DNA of 64,000 nt, taken from NCBI GenBank assembly GCA_030527795.1, contig JAUNAB010000004.1:61058-125057 (forward strand), read 5' to 3'. The position numbers were made by a program, and so were the translations under genes. Numbering within the stretch: position 1 is the first letter of the stretch; every line of letters begins with the position of its first letter. This DNA comes from Pasteurellaceae bacterium. GTDB taxonomy: Bacteria > Pseudomonadota > Gammaproteobacteria > Enterobacterales > Pasteurellaceae. The notes under the pieces were generated by a model, which was given only the letters and a program-made list of their open reading frames with translations, did not search any database and was not told the DNA's origin. This document shows, one piece after another, positions 62,042 to 64,000 of this stretch.

Positions 62042-63508
62042 TTAACAAATGTCTAAGCTTTCCCAAATTTCATCAATGCGTTTTACGACATCAGGAGATT
62101 TTTTAATCGGAATGCCCCATTCACGTTGGGTTTCGCCTGCCCATTTATTTGTTGCATCAATTCCCATTTTGGAGCCTAGACCTGTGATAGGCGAAGCAAA
62201 ATCAAGGTAATCAATCGGGGTATTTTCCACGAGCGTGCAGTCGCGAGCAGGATCGCAACGAGTAGTGATTGCCCAAATCACGTCTTTCCAATCGCGTGCA
62301 TTAATGTCGTCATCACAAACGATTACAAATTTGGTGTACATAAATTGACGTAGAAATGACCAAATTCCAAACATCACACGCTTAGCGTGCCCTGCATATT
62401 GTTTTTTTATTGTCACTACGGCAAGGCGATAAGAACAACCTTCGGGTGGCAAATAAAAATCCACAATTTCAGGAAATTGCTTTTGCAAAATCGGAATAAA
62501 CACTTCATTGAGTGCTTCGCCAAGCACCGCGGGTTCATCGGGCGGTCGCCCTGTATAAGTGGAATGATAAATAGGATTTTCACGCATAGTAATGTGCGTC
62601 ACCGTAAAGACAGGGAAATATTCCTGTTCATTATAATAGCCAGTATGATCGCCATAAGGCCCTTCTAATGCCGTTTCGGCTGGATCAATATAACCTTCTA
62701 ACACAATTTCAGCACTGGCTGGCACTTCCAAATCATTACTGAGCGATTTTACTACTTCTGTCTTATTACCCCGCAATAAACCCGCAAAAGCGTATTCTGA
62801 CAAGGTATCAGGAATTGGCGTGACCGCGGCCAAAATTGTGGCAGGATCGGCACCTAACGCAACGGAAACAGGGAAAGGTTGATCGGGATTGTGCTGTTTC
62901 CATTCTTGGAAATCTAACGCCCCACCACGATGGGAGAGCCAACGCATAATCAATTTATTTTTTGCGATCAGTTGTTGGCGGTAAATGCCTAAATTTTGGC
63001 GTTTTTTATATGGACCTTTAGTAACCGTTAATCCCCAAGTGATCAGCGGTGCGGCATCGTCTTGCCAACATTGCATAATCGGCAGTTTGTACAAATCCAC
63101 CTGTTCGCCTGTTAACACTTGTTGTTGACATTGTGCTTTTTTTAGCGGTTTAGTTGGCATATTCAGCACTTGCTTATATTGCGGAATGGTTGACCACAAA
63201 TCTTTAAACCCTTTTGGTGGTTCGGGTTCTTTTAGAAAAGCCAGTAATTTACCCACATCACGTAATGCACTGACATCGGTTTGCCCCATTCCCATTGCGA
63301 CCCGTTTAGGCGTGCCAAATAGGTTGCATAATACAGGCATATCAAATCCCTTAGGATTTTCAAATAATAGTGCAGGACCATTGGCACGCAAGGTGCGATC
63401 TGCAATTTCCGTCATTTCTAAATGCGGATCAATTTCTTGCTGAATGCGTTTTAGCTCGCCCTGTTGCTCGAGCATATCAAGAAAGTCGCGTAAATTATTA
63501 TATTTCAT
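62042..63508 (-). CDS. ubiD: 3-octaprenyl-4-hydroxybenzoate decarboxylase UbiD
   Basis: Prenylated-FMN-dependent decarboxylase in ubiquinone synthesis. The 488-residue protein has the expected length and family blocks: [18 protein letters not shown] at the N-terminus, [37 protein letters not shown] (in part), and [21 protein letters not shown] in the C-terminal part. The partner UbiX, which makes the cofactor, is not in the window. If the upstream DUF523 frame were restored, it would overlap the ubiD start by 11 bp. Confidence 0.97.
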   Translation of the reverse strand: MKYNNLRDFLDMLEQQGELKRIQQEIDPHLEMTEIADRTLRANGPALLFENPKGFDMPVLCNLFGTPKRVAMGMGQTDVSALRDVGKLLAFLKEPEPPKGFKDLWSTIPQYKQVLNMPTKPLKKAQCQQQVLTGEQVDLYKLPIMQCWQDDAAPLITWGLTVTKGPYKKRQNLGIYRQQLIAKNKLIMRWLSHRGGALDFQEWKQHNPDQPFPVSVALGADPATILAAVTPIPDTLSEYAFAGLLRGNKTEVVKSLSNDLEVPASAEIVLEGYIDPAETALEGPYGDHTGYYNEQEYFPVFTVTHITMRENPIYHSTYTGRPPDEPAVLGEALNEVFIPILQKQFPEIVDFYLPPEGCSYRLAVVTIKKQYAGHAKRVMFGIWSFLRQFMYTKFVIVCDDDINARDWKDVIWAITTRCDPARDCTLVENTPIDYLDFASPITGLGSKMGIDATNKWAGETQREWGIPIKKSPDVVKRIDEIWESLDIC

Positions 63509-63970
63509 TTATTATTTGAGTAAATTGGTTGATCTCTTCTACATCTATAACCTTATAGCCATGCTGTTTTAATGCTTGAGTGAAAATTCCACTCCCATTA
63601 ATTTTTTACCTGTAAAAGTGCCGTCATAAATTTGATTGACCCCACAAGTTGGGCTATGAGATTGTAAGATAACTAAATCAATTTTTTCATTCTTAAGTTT
63701 TTCTAATGCACGTTCGACCCCTTGCATATATTGCAAGTGGACACCATTGCCGTTATTTTCAGTAACTCGTCCATAAATTAATTTTGCGGGTGCTCTTGGT
63801 GTTGGTAAACCTGCTAATAATTCTGGGCATATTTCAATTGTATCTTTATCTTTAAGAAATTCAATCAGATTTGGATTGTAATTATTACTACCATTAAATT
63901 TACAATTTCTGCCTAATAAACAAGCACTAACAACTACACATATTTTCGGTATTATGTAGCAGTTGCACAA
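63498..63970 (-). pseudogene. DUF523 protein gene with a frameshift
   Basis: Small cysteine-containing protein of the DUF523 family, function unknown. The open frame 63970-63569 gives 133 residues with VVVSACLLGRNCKFNG, CPELLAGLPTPRAP and QSHSPTCGVNQIYDGTF. It then departs from the family pattern after GKK and stops early. One base back, the frame continues GSGIFTQALKQHGYKV to a stop at 63498, which fits the expected C-terminus. The shift maps to a run of six A on the coding strand (T63602-63607). The first start codon seen is TTG with no good ribosome site. Sequencing error, true mutation or slippage are all possible. Confidence 0.75.
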
Positions 63971-64000
63971 AGATTTAATTTGTTGTTTCTGCTACATTTT

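Overview
This 64 kb window looks like core chromosome from a member of the Pasteurellaceae (Gammaproteobacteria). It is AT-rich, and its proteins and gene clusters are those of the Haemophilus/Pasteurella group: comABCDE next to mrcA, mreBCD, rapA-rluA, ubiE-ubiJ-ubiB-tatABC, pssA beside a YfiF-type methyltransferase, and a split ccmH/ccmI. I cannot name the genus. No rRNA, tRNA, insertion sequence, prophage or CRISPR array was recognised. Almost every gene is intact.

Layout. 1-8.6 kb: 3' part of mrcA (PBP1A), the divergent competence/type IV pilus operon comABCDE, then mreBCD. 8.6-20.3 kb (+): rapA, rluA, a small unknown membrane protein, a secreted transglutaminase-like protein with MerT- and MerP-like partners, leuS-lptE-holA and dcuB. 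20.4-35.8 kb (-): hemB, tatABC, ubiE-ubiJ-ubiB, cpxRA, rho, a 5-oxoproline operon (pxpB-pxpC-pxpA-DUF969-DUF979) and pssA. 35.9-41.9 kb (mainly +): YfiF-like methyltransferase, ferredoxin (-), RNase T2, pgk, fbaA and an O-antigen ligase-like protein. 42-56.8 kb (-): xanthine/purine permease, pilF-type TPR lipoprotein with rlmN, the complete cytochrome c maturation operon ccmABCDEF-dsbE-ccmH-ccmI, and pflA, pflB, focA. 57-64 kb: hinT, ycfL, nagZ, rlmC (+), then an orphan antitoxin-like HTH gene, arcA, ubiD and a frameshifted DUF523 gene (-).

The genes describe a facultative anaerobe: mixed-acid fermentation (pflA/pflB/focA), C4-dicarboxylate exchange (dcuB), ArcA control, FNR-like boxes at dcuB and focA, and c-type cytochromes, presumably for anaerobic respiration. 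Ubiquinone genes (ubiE/J/B/D) and hemB indicate aerobic respiration and at least one step of haem synthesis.

The most striking signal is not a gene. The 8-bp palindrome ACCGCGGT occurs 28 times by eye, almost always followed by CAAAAA and then a second A/T block about one helical turn further on. This is the architecture of the Pasteurellaceae DNA uptake signal sequence (USS), but the core reads AACCGCGGT instead of the Haemophilus AAGTGCGGT. The Haemophilus form is seen only twice, as one inverted pair behind fbaA. Six inverted pairs of the new element (two with degenerate cores) have cores exactly 30 bp apart and sit where transcription terminators belong. I infer a divergent USS dialect, in a genome that also carries the uptake machinery at the start of the window.
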